A stretch of 48,748 nucleotides of DNA from Paraburkholderia phenazinium (GCF_900100735.1 NZ_FNCJ01000034.1:1-48748), one strand, 5' to 3'; positions 15,473 through 24,159 are shown, counted from the first letter of the stretch. Numbers and translations: made by a program. Notes: generated by a model not told the origin, from the sequence alone.

Positions 15473-17363
15473 CGCTCTGCACCAACGGGGGCGCGAGTCG
15501 CTGCGCGCGGCCGTCCTGTTTATCTCCTGCCTGCTGCTTGTTCTGATGTCCGCCGGCGCGGCGCATGCCGCGGATGATTTCCTCGATCCGGCGGTCGCCT
15601 TCAAGTTCAGCGCGACCGAGCAGCCCGGCGAAGTGCTGGTTCACTACAAGATCGCCGACGGTTATTACATGTATCGGGAGCGATTCTCGTTCGCCACTCG
15701 CAACGGTACCGTGACGATTGGCGATCCTCAGTTGCCGACCGGTCACGTGAAGTATGACGAGACCTTCGCGAAGAACGTCGAGACGTACCGCAATGAGTTG
15801 ACGATTCGCATCCCGGTGAAGCAGGCGCCGGGACCGTTCGACCTGGCCGTAACTTCCCAGGGATGTGCCGACGCAGGCATTTGCTATCCGCCCATGGAGC
15901 GCGTGTACCACGTCGACGGCGCCGCGCTGCACGCCGCTACCGCTGAAGCGCCCGCTGCGGCCGTCGCACAGGTCGCGCAAAGCCGCGCGCCAGCAGGTGA
16001 CGCCCCTTCCTGGTACGAACGTACGACCAGCGCCGACTATGCGCAGTCGCTCCTGCAAGGCGGTAGCTTCTTTGCGATCGTCGGCTTGTTCTTCGTCGCC
16101 GGGGCTGTGCTTAGCCTGCTGCCGTGTTCGTATCCGATGATTCCGATCCTGTCGGCGATCATCATCGGTGAAGGGGCGCGCGTGACCCGTGGGCGTGGCT
16201 TCGCGCTTTCGCTGGCGTATGTTATCGGCATGGCGCTGGTCTACACGGCGCTCGGGATCGCCGCGGCGTTGGTTGGCCAGAGCCTTGGCGCGTGGCTGCA
16301 GAATCCTTGGGTGCTGGGTGCATTCGGCGTGCTCCTGACGGGGTTTGCCGTGACGCTGATAGCCGGTTATGACATCGCCTTGCCGCAGCGTTGGCAGGAT
16401 GGCGCCTCGCGTGCATCGCAAGGGCGCTCGGGTGGCAAATTCGCGGCCGTGGCGGCCATGGGCGCGCTGTCCGCGCTGGTTGTAGGTGCATGTATGACCG
16501 CGCCGCTCTTCGTCATCCTCGCGTTTGTCGCGCATACCGGTAACGCGGTGCTCGGCGGGGCCGCGCTGTTCTCGATGGGCATCGGCCTCGGTGTTCCGCT
16601 TTTGATCATCGGTCTCGGCGCAGGTACGTTCCTGCCGCGTGCGGGCGCATGGATGGACGGTGTGAAGGTGTTCTTCGGCGTGGTCCTGCTTGCCGCCGCA
16701 CTGTGGATCGTCTGGCCGGTGCTGGGGGCGGTTGCGCAAATGTTGCTGAGCGCGTTGTGGTTGCTGGTTGCGGCGGCCGCGCTGGGATTGTTCTCGCCGC
16801 CGGCTGGCACGAGTTCGCTGTGGCGCCGGCTCGGCCGCGGTCTGGGCGTCGCGCTGACCATCTGGGCGGCGGTGCTGCTGGTCGGGCTCGCAGCCGGCTC
16901 GTCGGATCCGCTGAAACCGCTAGCGGTACTGGCCGCGCGTGGCGGCGTGAGCGAAGTGGCCGGCACGCCCTCAGGCGCGCCGAATGCTGCGCCTGCGAAC
17001 AGCCTCACATTTGCGCCGGTCCGGTCAACGACTGAGCTCGACCAGGCCGTCAAGACCGCCGCCCAGCCGGCGATGCTCGATTTCTATGCGGACTGGTGCG
17101 TGAGCTGCAAGGAGATGGAGAAGTTCACCTTTAGCGACCCACGCGTGCATACCCGTCTGCAGCAACTCAATCTGTTGCGCGCGGATGTGACCGCGAACAC
17201 GCCGGACGACCAGGCGCTGCTGAAGCGCTTCAAGCTGTTCGGGCCGCCGGGCATCATCTTCTTCGATCAAAGCGGCGCCGAAGTGCTTCGTGTGGTGGGT
17301 TACGAGTCGGCGGATACGTTTCTGCGGAGCCTCGACCGGCTATCTACGCCACCTCAGTCGTAA
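15465..17363 (+). CDS. dsbD: Thiol:disulfide interchange protein DsbD
   Basis: A 632-residue inner-membrane reductant carrier that passes electrons from cytoplasmic thioredoxin to periplasmic partners such as DsbC and cytochrome c assembly proteins. A signal peptide ends near AAHA|ADDF. The alpha domain has C134 and C140 in GCADAGICYPP. The membrane domain has C221 (LLPCSYPMIP) and C343 (GACMTAPLF). The C-terminal thioredoxin domain has WCVSC with C545 and C548. All six redox cysteines are present. The ATG at 15465 overlaps cutA by 8 bases; a TTG at 15441 is a less likely start. In a System II organism it may also serve ResB/CcsB. Confidence 0.95.
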   Translation: MFNALHQRGRESLRAAVLFISCLLLVLMSAGAAHAADDFLDPAVAFKFSATEQPGEVLVHYKIADGYYMYRERFSFATRNGTVTIGDPQLPTGHVKYDETFAKNVETYRNELTIRIPVKQAPGPFDLAVTSQGCADAGICYPPMERVYHVDGAALHAATAEAPAAAVAQVAQSRAPAGDAPSWYERTTSADYAQSLLQGGSFFAIVGLFFVAGAVLSLLPCSYPMIPILSAIIIGEGARVTRGRGFALSLAYVIGMALVYTALGIAAALVGQSLGAWLQNPWVLGAFGVLLTGFAVTLIAGYDIALPQRWQDGASRASQGRSGGKFAAVAAMGALSALVVGACMTAPLFVILAFVAHTGNAVLGGAALFSMGIGLGVPLLIIGLGAGTFLPRAGAWMDGVKVFFGVVLLAAALWIVWPVLGAVAQMLLSALWLLVAAAALGLFSPPAGTSSLWRRLGRGLGVALTIWAAVLLVGLAAGSSDPLKPLAVLAARGGVSEVAGTPSGAPNAAPANSLTFAPVRSTTELDQAVKTAAQPAMLDFYADWCVSCKEMEKFTFSDPRVHTRLQQLNLLRADVTANTPDDQALLKRFKLFGPPGIIFFDQSGAEVLRVVGYESADTFLRSLDRLSTPPQS

Positions 17364-17437
17364 CCGGGCGGAACGCCTTTTACGGTGCCCAGTTCGCCAG
17401 GATTGGTCCCCTTTGCAAACTGCAAGCACGTAACCAT

Positions 17438-17473
17438 AAAAAAGCGGAAGCGCCGCCTCCGGCACTTCCGCTT
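17438..17473 (-). terminator. Probable terminator of hemB
   Basis: AAGCGGAAG (17442-17450) pairs with CTTCCGCTT (17465-17473), with a further inner GCC/GGC pairing. On the minus strand the stem is followed by TTTTTTATGG. It lies about 170 bases past the hemB stop and could also limit read-through from dsbD. Confidence 0.7.
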
Positions 17474-17639
17474 CATCAACCGCTAGCTGCCTGATCGGCG
17501 CCGCCGTGTCGGTCTAACGTCTGCCGCTCAACCGGCACCTGCACGTTCGGCCATTACACGCCAGCCATTTGAGCGGGGTTCGCGCCTGCATTCACACATA
17601 CGCGAGCATGAGGCGCCGAAATCTGCGCCCCGCAACCCG

Positions 17640-18638
17640 TTACTTCTGCGCCCGCAAAATGCGCGCTGCATCGAGCGCGAAGTACGTCAGCACGCCATCC
17701 GCACCAGCGCGCTTGAACGCCAGCAGCGACTCCATCATCGCCTTGTCGTGATCGAGCCAGCCGTTCTGCGCCGCCGCCTTGAGCATCGCGTACTCGCCGC
17801 TCACCTGATAGACATAAGTCGGGAAGCGGAACTCGTCCTTCACGCGTCGCACGATATCGAGGTACGGCATGCCTGGCTTCACCATCACCATGTCCGCGCC
17901 TTCTTCGATGTCCGCGCGCACTTCGCGCAGCGCTTCATCCGAATTCGACGGGTCCATCTGATAGGTCATCTTGTTGCCCTTGCCGAGGTTCGTCGCGGAA
18001 CCGACAGCATCGCGGAACGGGCCGTAGAAGGCCGACGCGAACTTGGCCGAGTAGGCCATGATCCGCGTGTGGATGTGGTCCTCGCTCTCGAGCATTTCGC
18101 GGATCGCGCCGATGCGCCCATCCATCATGTCCGAGGGCGCGACGATATCCACACCCGCTTCAGCTTGCGCCCGTGCCTGCTCGACGAGAATCTCGACGGT
18201 CTCATCGTTGATCACATAACCCGCTTCGTCGAGCACGCCGTCCTGGCCGTGACTCGTGTACGGATCGAGCGCAACGTCGGTGAGAATGCCCAGATCCGGG
18301 AAACGCTTCTTCAGTTCGCGAACCGCACGCGGAATCAGGCCGGCTGCGTTGGTGGCCTCGCGGCCATCCGGGGTCTTCAGCGACGGCTCGATTGCCGGAA
18401 ATAGCGACAACACGGGCACGCCCAGTTCGACGCACTGTTCGGCCACGCCCATCAGCAGATCGACCGAGACACGCTCGACGCCCGGCATCGACGGTACGGC
18501 TTGCCGCACGTTGGTGCCTTCGACAACGAACACGGGGTAGATCAGGTCATTGGTGGTGAGGATGTTTTCGCGCATGAGGCGGCGCGAGAAGTCGTCACGG
18601 CGCATGCGGCGCAGACGATGATGCGGATAGAAGCTCAT
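17640..18638 (-). CDS. hemB: Delta-aminolevulinic acid dehydratase (porphobilinogen synthase)
   Basis: A 332-residue enzyme that condenses two 5-aminolevulinates to porphobilinogen in haem biosynthesis. The Schiff-base lysines lie in AYSAKFAS and MVKPGMPY. The metal loop reads DVALDPYTSHGQDG and lacks the cysteine triad of zinc enzymes, so this is the magnesium-dependent type. The start is set at MSFYPHHRLRRMRR by family length. The frame stays open 35 codons further, to an ATG at 18743 with a very strong GGGGAGG site, so the true start is uncertain. Confidence 0.93.
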   Translation of the reverse strand: MSFYPHHRLRRMRRDDFSRRLMRENILTTNDLIYPVFVVEGTNVRQAVPSMPGVERVSVDLLMGVAEQCVELGVPVLSLFPAIEPSLKTPDGREATNAAGLIPRAVRELKKRFPDLGILTDVALDPYTSHGQDGVLDEAGYVINDETVEILVEQARAQAEAGVDIVAPSDMMDGRIGAIREMLESEDHIHTRIMAYSAKFASAFYGPFRDAVGSATNLGKGNKMTYQMDPSNSDEALREVRADIEEGADMVMVKPGMPYLDIVRRVKDEFRFPTYVYQVSGEYAMLKAAAQNGWLDHDKAMMESLLAFKRAGADGVLTYFALDAARILRAQK

Positions 18639-18712
18639 ATCGAATGTCGTGGATTTCGTGGAGATGACAAAAACGCGTGCCTCCGCCTGCCGGAAACTCT
18701 TTTCGAGACAAT

Positions 18713-18725
18713 GGTATATCATACC
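18713..18725. promoter_or_regulatory. Small palindrome upstream of hemB
   Basis: GGTAT-ATC-ATACC forms a 5-bp-arm palindrome about 80 bases before the family start of hemB. It contains TATGAT on the minus strand and TATATC on the plus strand, so it may hold -10 boxes for hemB, for a divergent transcript, or an operator. The matching -35 boxes are weak. Confidence 0.3.
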
Positions 18726-18726
18726 G

Positions 18727-18835
18727 ATCGAGCAAGGCGCCATGCGCTGACCTCCCCGCTTCTCCTCCCTGAGCGGGTGCCTGTCGTTTTTCGATTAGGC
18801 TGTTTGGCCCGCCGTCAGTAGCGGCGGGTTTTTTT
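18727..18835 (+). ncRNA. Candidate structured small RNA ending at an intrinsic terminator
   Basis: Four consecutive hairpins can form on the plus strand: GCGC-CAT-GCGC (18738-18748), CCCGCT with AGCGGG (18755-18760, 18772-18777), GCCT..TCG with CGA..AGGC (18779-18786, 18792-18800), and a terminator stem with T7. No plus-strand protein gene lies upstream to use the terminator. The 5' end is guessed from the AT-rich palindrome. I did not recognise a known RNA family. Confidence 0.35.
18808..18835 (+). terminator. Orphan intrinsic terminator on the plus strand
   Basis: CCCGCCG (18808-18814) pairs with CGGCGGG (18822-18828), followed by seven T. The flanking genes hemB and ysxC are both on the minus strand, and the stem has no A-run on its left, so it does not fit termination of ysxC. 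Confidence 0.75.
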
Positions 18836-18916
18836 ATGGGCGAACGAAATAGGGCCCAGACAGGGCCCCAGCGGTGTCAATGTCGTATCAGGCGCTTATT
18901 TCGCAGCCGCTGTAAC

Positions 18917-19573
18917 TTATTCGACAGCGTCCGTACCGCCCGTCTCTTCAGGGATCAGCCAGCCTTCGATGAGTTCGTGGGCCTCGTCCAGACCGACCCG
19001 TTTGAGGGCCGAGAACAATTGGGCGGTCAATTCTCCCTGGTAGCCAGCGGCGCTATATTCGGCCAGACCCTTGTGGGTGGCCCGCAGCGCGTTGATGCTC
19101 TCCTGCCGTGTCAATTTGTCGCACTTTGTGAGCAGCGTATGGATCGGCTTGCCGGTCGGCGCAAACCACTCGATCATCCGGCGATCCAGATCCGTCAGCG
19201 GGCGCCGCGAATCCATCATCAGAATCATGCCGCGCAGTTGCGAGCGCGACTGCAGGTAAGTGGACAACAGTGCCTCCCAGTGCGCCTTGGCGGCCCCAGG
19301 AACCTCCGCATAGCCGTAACCGGGCAGATCCACCAGATGAGCCACTGGCTCGGCCGCAGGCCCCACCGAGAAGTAGTTGATGTGCTGGGTGCGGCCCGGC
19401 GTCTTACTGGCGAACGCGAGGCGCTTCTGGTTGCACAGCAGATTGATCGCCGTCGACTTGCCCGCATTCGAGCGCCCGGCAAACGCGATTTCGGGTTGCG
19501 GAGTGGCCGGCAGATCACGCAGGTGATTGACGGTCGTAAAGAAGCGCGATTGGTGGAGCAGGAAGGAAGACAT
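18917..19573 (-). CDS. engB: Ribosome biogenesis GTPase EngB/YsxC
   Basis: A 218-residue TrmE-Era-EngA-EngB-Septin family GTPase needed for late assembly of the 50S subunit. It carries the P-loop GRSNAGKST, the G3 motif DLPGYGYA and the G4 motif TKCDK. The start at 19573 (MSSFLLHQSRF) fits the family and drops 17 unsupported upstream residues. It lies divergent from the cytochrome c4 gene. Confidence 0.94.
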   Translation of the reverse strand: MSSFLLHQSRFFTTVNHLRDLPATPQPEIAFAGRSNAGKSTAINLLCNQKRLAFASKTPGRTQHINYFSVGPAAEPVAHLVDLPGYGYAEVPGAAKAHWEALLSTYLQSRSQLRGMILMMDSRRPLTDLDRRMIEWFAPTGKPIHTLLTKCDKLTRQESINALRATHKGLAEYSAAGYQGELTAQLFSALKRVGLDEAHELIEGWLIPEETGGTDAVE

Positions 19574-19655
19574 GGGGGAACCAGGATATGAGACGCCGGG
19601 GAACCCGGAGTGGGGACGGGTCAAGCCCGACTGGCGTCTAAGCGATTAGCGAGTT

Positions 19656-19690
19656 ATTGTACAATACGACGGTTTACTGAATTTACTGAA
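19656..19690. promoter_or_regulatory. Divergent control region between engB and cytochrome c4
   Basis: ATTGTACAAT (19656-19665) is a perfect 10-base palindrome that presents a TACAAT -10 box on both strands. It is followed by the 9-base tandem repeat TTTACTGAA, TTTACTGAA (19673-19690). The -35 matches are poor on both sides, so regulation through the repeat is possible. Sequence-only inference. Confidence 0.4.
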
Positions 19691-19787
19691 GACCTGAGGA
19701 GGGGCCAGCGCGCGTGCCTCTGCGGTAAATCGGTCGCCGTCGTTTTGCAGAACCTCTAATTCCCACAAGACGAAACAGGGTGTGCGA

Positions 19788-20441
19788 ATGAATCGACTGT
19801 GCAAAGCTCTGATGGTGTTTCAAGTAGCGGCAGGTCTTTCAGGTTTAGCAGTTCAGGCGCGAGCAGCAGATCCGGCAAAACCGGACATCAATCGGGGGCA
19901 GGCAATTGCGGCGCAAGTATGCGCGTCGTGTCACGGTGCCGACGGCAATAGCGCCGGCGGGGCCTATCCCAAGCTGGCTGGCCAACACCCCGAATATCTC
20001 GTCAAGCAGTTGATGGATTTCAAAACCCAGCCCGGCGCCAAGCAGCCTGCGCGTAATAATGCGATTATGGCCGGCATGGCCGCAGCGCTCTCCAACCAGG
20101 ATATGGTTAACGTCGCCGCGTATTTCGCGGCGCAGACGCCGAAGCCGGGTTACGCACACGACAAGAACACGGTCCCGTTGGGGCAGAAGATTTATCGCGC
20201 GGGCATCGCCGAACGGGCTGTGCCGGCGTGTGCGAGCTGCCACGGGCCTACCGGCCAGGGCATTCCGGTGCAGTATCCGCGTCTGTCGGGGCAGTGGGCG
20301 GACTATACGGTGACGCAGTTGACCGCGTTCACGCAGGGTCCGGGCGCGCGCAACAACAACGATGCAATGCATACCATTGCGTCGCGGCTCTCGGATAGCG
20401 ATATCAAGGCCGTGGCGGATTACATCGCGGGCTTGCATTAA
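19788..20441 (+). CDS. Di-haem cytochrome c4
   Basis: A 217-residue periplasmic protein with a signal peptide ending near QARA|ADPAK and two cytochrome c domains. Each carries a CASCH haem site (residues 45-49 and 148-152) followed by GADG or GPTG, and the second has a NNNDAM methionine region likely to supply an axial ligand. Cytochrome c4 shuttles electrons to terminal oxidases. The ATG at 19788 is preferred to the GTG at 19782, with AGGG seven bases upstream. It precedes resB and ccsB, which assemble this class of protein. Confidence 0.93.
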   Translation: MNRLCKALMVFQVAAGLSGLAVQARAADPAKPDINRGQAIAAQVCASCHGADGNSAGGAYPKLAGQHPEYLVKQLMDFKTQPGAKQPARNNAIMAGMAAALSNQDMVNVAAYFAAQTPKPGYAHDKNTVPLGQKIYRAGIAERAVPACASCHGPTGQGIPVQYPRLSGQWADYTVTQLTAFTQGPGARNNNDAMHTIASRLSDSDIKAVADYIAGLH

Positions 20442-20462
20442 GAAGCCCGCACGCAAGTGCAA

Positions 20463-20480
20463 CCGGCCCAACGAGGCCGG
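20463..20480 (+). other. Perfect hairpin after the cytochrome c4 gene
   Basis: CCGGCC (20463-20468) pairs with GGCCGG (20475-20480), 20 bases after the stop. No T-run follows, so it may protect the 3' end of the cytochrome c4 mRNA rather than terminate it. Confidence 0.4.
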
Positions 20481-20491
20481 TGAAAAACAAG

Positions 20492-20548
20492 AAAAGGGTG
20501 ATGGCGTCGTGCGCTTCGTGCGTCAGCGGCGGCCGTTCACCCTTTTTT
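20492..20548 (+). terminator. Intrinsic terminator between cytochrome c4 and resB
   Basis: AAAAGGGTGA (20492-20501) pairs perfectly with TCACCCTTTT (20537-20546), and TTTTTT is included at 20543-20548. The stem encloses a 35-base GC-rich loop. It ends only 20 bases before resB, so it probably lowers rather than abolishes resB expression from the cytochrome promoter. Confidence 0.65.
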
Positions 20549-20568
20549 GCTGTTCTGTTGGAGTGTGA

Positions 20569-22773
20569 ATGAGCGTCACCACGTCGGGTATTGAATTGAA
20601 GTCGGGCCAGCGGCCCATGCGTCGCGTCATCGAGTTGCTGAGTTCGATGCGATTTGCCATCGCGCTGCTGGTGATCCTGTCGATTGCCAGCATCATCGGC
20701 ACCGTCCTCACCCAGGACGACCCGTATCCCAACTACGTCAATCAGTTCGGCCCGTTCTGGGCGGACATCTTCCGTTCGCTGAGCCTGTACACCGTGTACA
20801 GCTCGTGGTGGTTCATGCTGATCCTCGGCTTTCTGATGGTTTCGGTATCGCTATGCGTGACCCGCAACGCGCCGAAGGTGATCGCCGACATGAAGAGCTG
20901 GAAGGACAAGGTCCGCGAATCGAGCCTGCGCGCGTTCCATCACAAGGGTGAGTTCGCCGTGGGCGGCACGCGCGAGCAGGCTACGGCCACCTTGGCGAAA
21001 CTTTCGGGCCGGCTCGGCTACAAGTTCGTCACGCGGGAATCGAGTGGCGCGACGCTGATTGCCGCCAAGCGCGGCGCGCTCACCAAGCTCGGCTATATCT
21101 CCGCGCACCTTGCGATCGTCATCATCTGCCTGGGCGGCCTGCTCGACAGCAACCTGCCGATCAAGCTGCAGATGTGGATGTTCAACAAGACGCCCATTAA
21201 CAATAACTCGGTGATCAGCGACATTCCGCCCGAGCACCGCCTGTCGCAGTCCAACCCGACGTTCCGCGGCTACGCGTGGGTGCCGGAAGGCGAACACGTC
21301 TCCACGGCGATCCTGAACCAGCCGAATGGATCGTTGATCCAGGACCTGCCGTTCTCGATCCAGTTGAACAAGTTCATCGTCGATTACTACTCAACCGGCA
21401 TGCCGAAGCTGTTCGCGAGCGACATTGTCGTGATCGACCACAAGACCGGCGAGAAGATTCCGGCACGGGTCGAGGTGAACAAGCCGTTCGAGTACGACGG
21501 CGTGTCGATCTACCAGTCGAGTTTCCAGGACGGCGGCTCGCAAATGCAGATGACCGCGTATCCGATGACCGGTGACAGTGCGAAAACCGCGCCGTTCGGC
21601 GGCACGATCGGCAACTCGGCGCCCTTGGGTAACGCGGTGCCGGACGCGGATGGCCAGACTATCGAATTCGCCGATTTCCGCGCCATCAACGTCGAAAACG
21701 TCTCGAACGGCAGCGGCGCCAACGATGCCCGCGGCGTCGCGCATCAGTCGCTGAAGGAGGCGTTCGACGAGCGCCTTGGCTCGGGCGCGAAGAGCTCGAA
21801 GCCGCTGGACCTGCACAATGTCGGTCCCTCGGTACAGTACAAGGTGCGTGGCAAGGACGGCCAGGCGCGCGAGTACAACAACTACATGCTGCCGGTCGAC
21901 GTGGGCGGCGAGAAGATGTTCCTTGCCGGCATGCGCATCAATCCGGACGATCCGTTCCGCTATCTGCGCATTCCCGCTGACCAGGGCGGTACCGTTAAGG
22001 AATGGATGAACCTGCGCGCCACGCTCGAGAATCCGGCGATGCGTGCCGCCGCTGCGCACCGTTTCGCGCAGCGCTCGGTGCCGGCGTCGAACCCGGATCT
22101 GCAGCAACACCTGGAAGAAAGCGCGCTGCGTGTCATGACCCTCTTTGCGGGCGGGGACAGCAGCGTCGGCATCGTGCAGGGCGGCCAGAATATCGGCGGC
22201 TTCCAGGCGATTGCGGCGTTCATCGACCGTTCGGTGCCGAAGGGCGAGCAGGAAAAGGCGGCCTCGCTGCTGCTGCGCATGCTCGAAGGCTCGACCTGGG
22301 ACTTGTGGCAACTGGCGCGCGAGCAGGCCGGCGAGCCCGATGTCGCGGCCTCGGCAGACAACAGCCTGTTTATTCAGAGCTCGATCAACGCCATATCCGA
22401 CAGCTTTTTGTATGGTTCGCCGGTCTATTTACAACTCGACTCATTCAAGCAGGTGCAAGCTTCGGTATTTCAGTTGACGCGCGCGCCGGGCAAAAAAGTC
22501 GTGTATCTTGGCAGCCTGCTCCTCGTATTGGGCATCTTCTCGATGTTCTACGTCCGCGAACGGCGCCTCTGGTTCTGGATCAAAGATACCGGTCACGGCA
22601 CGAACGTCGTGATGGCGATGTCGAGCGCGCGCAAGACGCTCGACTTCGACAAGGAGTTTGCTCAGACGCGCGACGCCGTCGGCGCCGTGCTGGGTGCCAA
22701 ACCCAATGACGCAGCCGACAAGGCCGGCACCTCCGGTGCATCGTCCGCAGGCTCACACGATTCGACCCGGTAA
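20569..22773 (+). CDS. resB: System II cytochrome c biogenesis protein ResB/Ccs1
   Basis: A 734-residue membrane protein that works with CcsB to export haem and attach it to CxxCH motifs. Membrane spans occur near residues 27-48, 80-98 and 165-185 (ISAHLAIVIICLGGLLDS, with a likely haem histidine). A long periplasmic domain follows, then a last span near 640-660 (VVYLGSLLLVLGIFSMFYVRE). The full-length beta-proteobacterial form is intact. ccsB begins four bases after the stop. Confidence 0.94.
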   Translation: MSVTTSGIELKSGQRPMRRVIELLSSMRFAIALLVILSIASIIGTVLTQDDPYPNYVNQFGPFWADIFRSLSLYTVYSSWWFMLILGFLMVSVSLCVTRNAPKVIADMKSWKDKVRESSLRAFHHKGEFAVGGTREQATATLAKLSGRLGYKFVTRESSGATLIAAKRGALTKLGYISAHLAIVIICLGGLLDSNLPIKLQMWMFNKTPINNNSVISDIPPEHRLSQSNPTFRGYAWVPEGEHVSTAILNQPNGSLIQDLPFSIQLNKFIVDYYSTGMPKLFASDIVVIDHKTGEKIPARVEVNKPFEYDGVSIYQSSFQDGGSQMQMTAYPMTGDSAKTAPFGGTIGNSAPLGNAVPDADGQTIEFADFRAINVENVSNGSGANDARGVAHQSLKEAFDERLGSGAKSSKPLDLHNVGPSVQYKVRGKDGQAREYNNYMLPVDVGGEKMFLAGMRINPDDPFRYLRIPADQGGTVKEWMNLRATLENPAMRAAAAHRFAQRSVPASNPDLQQHLEESALRVMTLFAGGDSSVGIVQGGQNIGGFQAIAAFIDRSVPKGEQEKAASLLLRMLEGSTWDLWQLAREQAGEPDVAASADNSLFIQSSINAISDSFLYGSPVYLQLDSFKQVQASVFQLTRAPGKKVVYLGSLLLVLGIFSMFYVRERRLWFWIKDTGHGTNVVMAMSSARKTLDFDKEFAQTRDAVGAVLGAKPNDAADKAGTSGASSAGSHDSTR

Positions 22774-22777
22774 GATC

Positions 22778-23992
22778 ATGGACTTGACTCAGGTTTCCTC
22801 CTCCCCGTCGCGCGGCAGCGCGTCGGCCAAGAACGCGGCAGCCCGGCCGGAACAGCATCCGGCGCTGCTCGACGAACGGCCCTTTCTGAAGCGCCTCGGC
22901 GTATTCGACTGGCTGTTTGCTCTTGCGATGGTCGGGGGCGCGGGGTTCGCGCTGTCGCGCTATCACCCGTTCATGAACTACTACGACAAGCTGGTGCTGG
23001 TGTGTGCGGTGCCGGTTTTCGTCACGCTCGGCTGGCGCTGGAAGCCGGCGCGGCTCCTGATTGCCGGAATCGCGCTGCTGTCGCTGTTCGCGATCCAGGT
23101 CTATCAGGGCGACCTGGCACGGGCTGACAGCGCGTTCTTCCTCAAATACTTCCTGTCGAGCCAGTCCGCGATCCTGTGGATGAGCGCGCTGTTCGTGCTT
23201 GCCACGCTGTTCTACTGGATCGGTCTGATCTCGCGTTCGCCCACCGGTGCCGCGATCGGCTCGAAGATGACGTGGGCCGCCGTGCTGATGGGCTTTGTGG
23301 GCCTGATGGTGCGCTGGTACGAGTCGTACCTGATCGGCTCGGACGTGGGCCATATCCCCATCTCGAACCTGTATGAAGTGTTCGTGCTGTTCAGCCTGAT
23401 CACCGCGCTCTTCTATCTGTATTACGAACAACACTACAACACCCGGGCGCTCGGCGCCTTTGTGCTGCTGGTGATCAGCGCCGCGGTCGGCTTCCTGATG
23501 TGGTACTCGATTTCGCGCGATGCGCAGCAGATTCAGCCGCTCGTGCCGGCGCTGCAAAGCTGGTGGATGAAGATCCACGTGCCGGCTAACTTCATCGGCT
23601 ACGGCAGCTTCGCGCTGTCTGCGATGGTTGGCGTCGCGTATCTGGTGAAGGAAAAAGGCGTGCTGGCGGACCGCCTGCCGCCGCTCGAAGTGCTCGACGA
23701 CCTGATGTACAAGTCGATCGCGGTCGGTTTTGCGTTCTTCACGATTGCCACGATTCTTGGCGCGCTGTGGGCGGCTCAGGCCTGGGGCGGCTACTGGAGC
23801 TGGGACCCGAAGGAAACCTGGGCGCTGATCGTCTGGCTGAACTACGCCGCCTGGCTGCACATGCGGCTCATGAAGGGGCTGCGCGGCGCGGTTGCCGCAT
23901 GGTGGGCGCTGACCGGTCTGCTGGTGACCACGTTCGCGTTCCTCGGCGTGAATATGTTCCTCTCCGGGCTGCATAGCTACGGCAAGCTGTAA
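22778..23992 (+). CDS. ccsB: System II cytochrome c biogenesis protein CcsB/ResC
   Basis: A 404-residue multi-span haem handling protein. The tryptophan-rich WWD signature, with WGGYWSWDPKETW near residue 345, binds haem at the periplasmic face. Conserved histidines occur in the flanking helices. Translation starts at the ATG at 22778, four bases after resB; the frame is open further upstream but would overlap resB. An N-terminal stretch rich in Ser, Ala and Pro of about 35 residues precedes the first span. Confidence 0.94.
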   Translation: MDLTQVSSSPSRGSASAKNAAARPEQHPALLDERPFLKRLGVFDWLFALAMVGGAGFALSRYHPFMNYYDKLVLVCAVPVFVTLGWRWKPARLLIAGIALLSLFAIQVYQGDLARADSAFFLKYFLSSQSAILWMSALFVLATLFYWIGLISRSPTGAAIGSKMTWAAVLMGFVGLMVRWYESYLIGSDVGHIPISNLYEVFVLFSLITALFYLYYEQHYNTRALGAFVLLVISAAVGFLMWYSISRDAQQIQPLVPALQSWWMKIHVPANFIGYGSFALSAMVGVAYLVKEKGVLADRLPPLEVLDDLMYKSIAVGFAFFTIATILGALWAAQAWGGYWSWDPKETWALIVWLNYAAWLHMRLMKGLRGAVAAWWALTGLLVTTFAFLGVNMFLSGLHSYGKL

Positions 23993-24015
23993 TATCCGCC
24001 GTTCTGAATCGACTA

Positions 24016-24050
24016 AAAAGCCGCCGTGTGCCCCGCACCGGCGGTTTTTT
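24016..24050 (+). terminator. Terminator after ccsB
   Basis: CCGCCG (24021-24026) pairs with CGGCGG (24039-24044), with AAAAAG before and TTTTTT after. It lies about 25 bases past the ccsB stop and closes the cytochrome assembly block. Confidence 0.85.
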
Positions 24051-24159
24051 CTTATGCACGGGAATATTCGCGCATCCAGAGTGTTGGTCAGAATAGTAGC
24101 TATGGATGCGTAGTCGAACGATCATCAACATGGCCCGCCGGGCCAGCAGGAGCTGCACG

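Noticed and set aside
15438..16739. A 433-codon minus-strand open frame over dsbD
   Set aside because: Antisense to dsbD, whose six redox cysteines and signal peptide are all in place.
22580..23974. A 464-codon minus-strand open frame over ccsB
   Set aside because: Antisense shadow; arginine/glutamine/histidine-rich and without recognisable domains.
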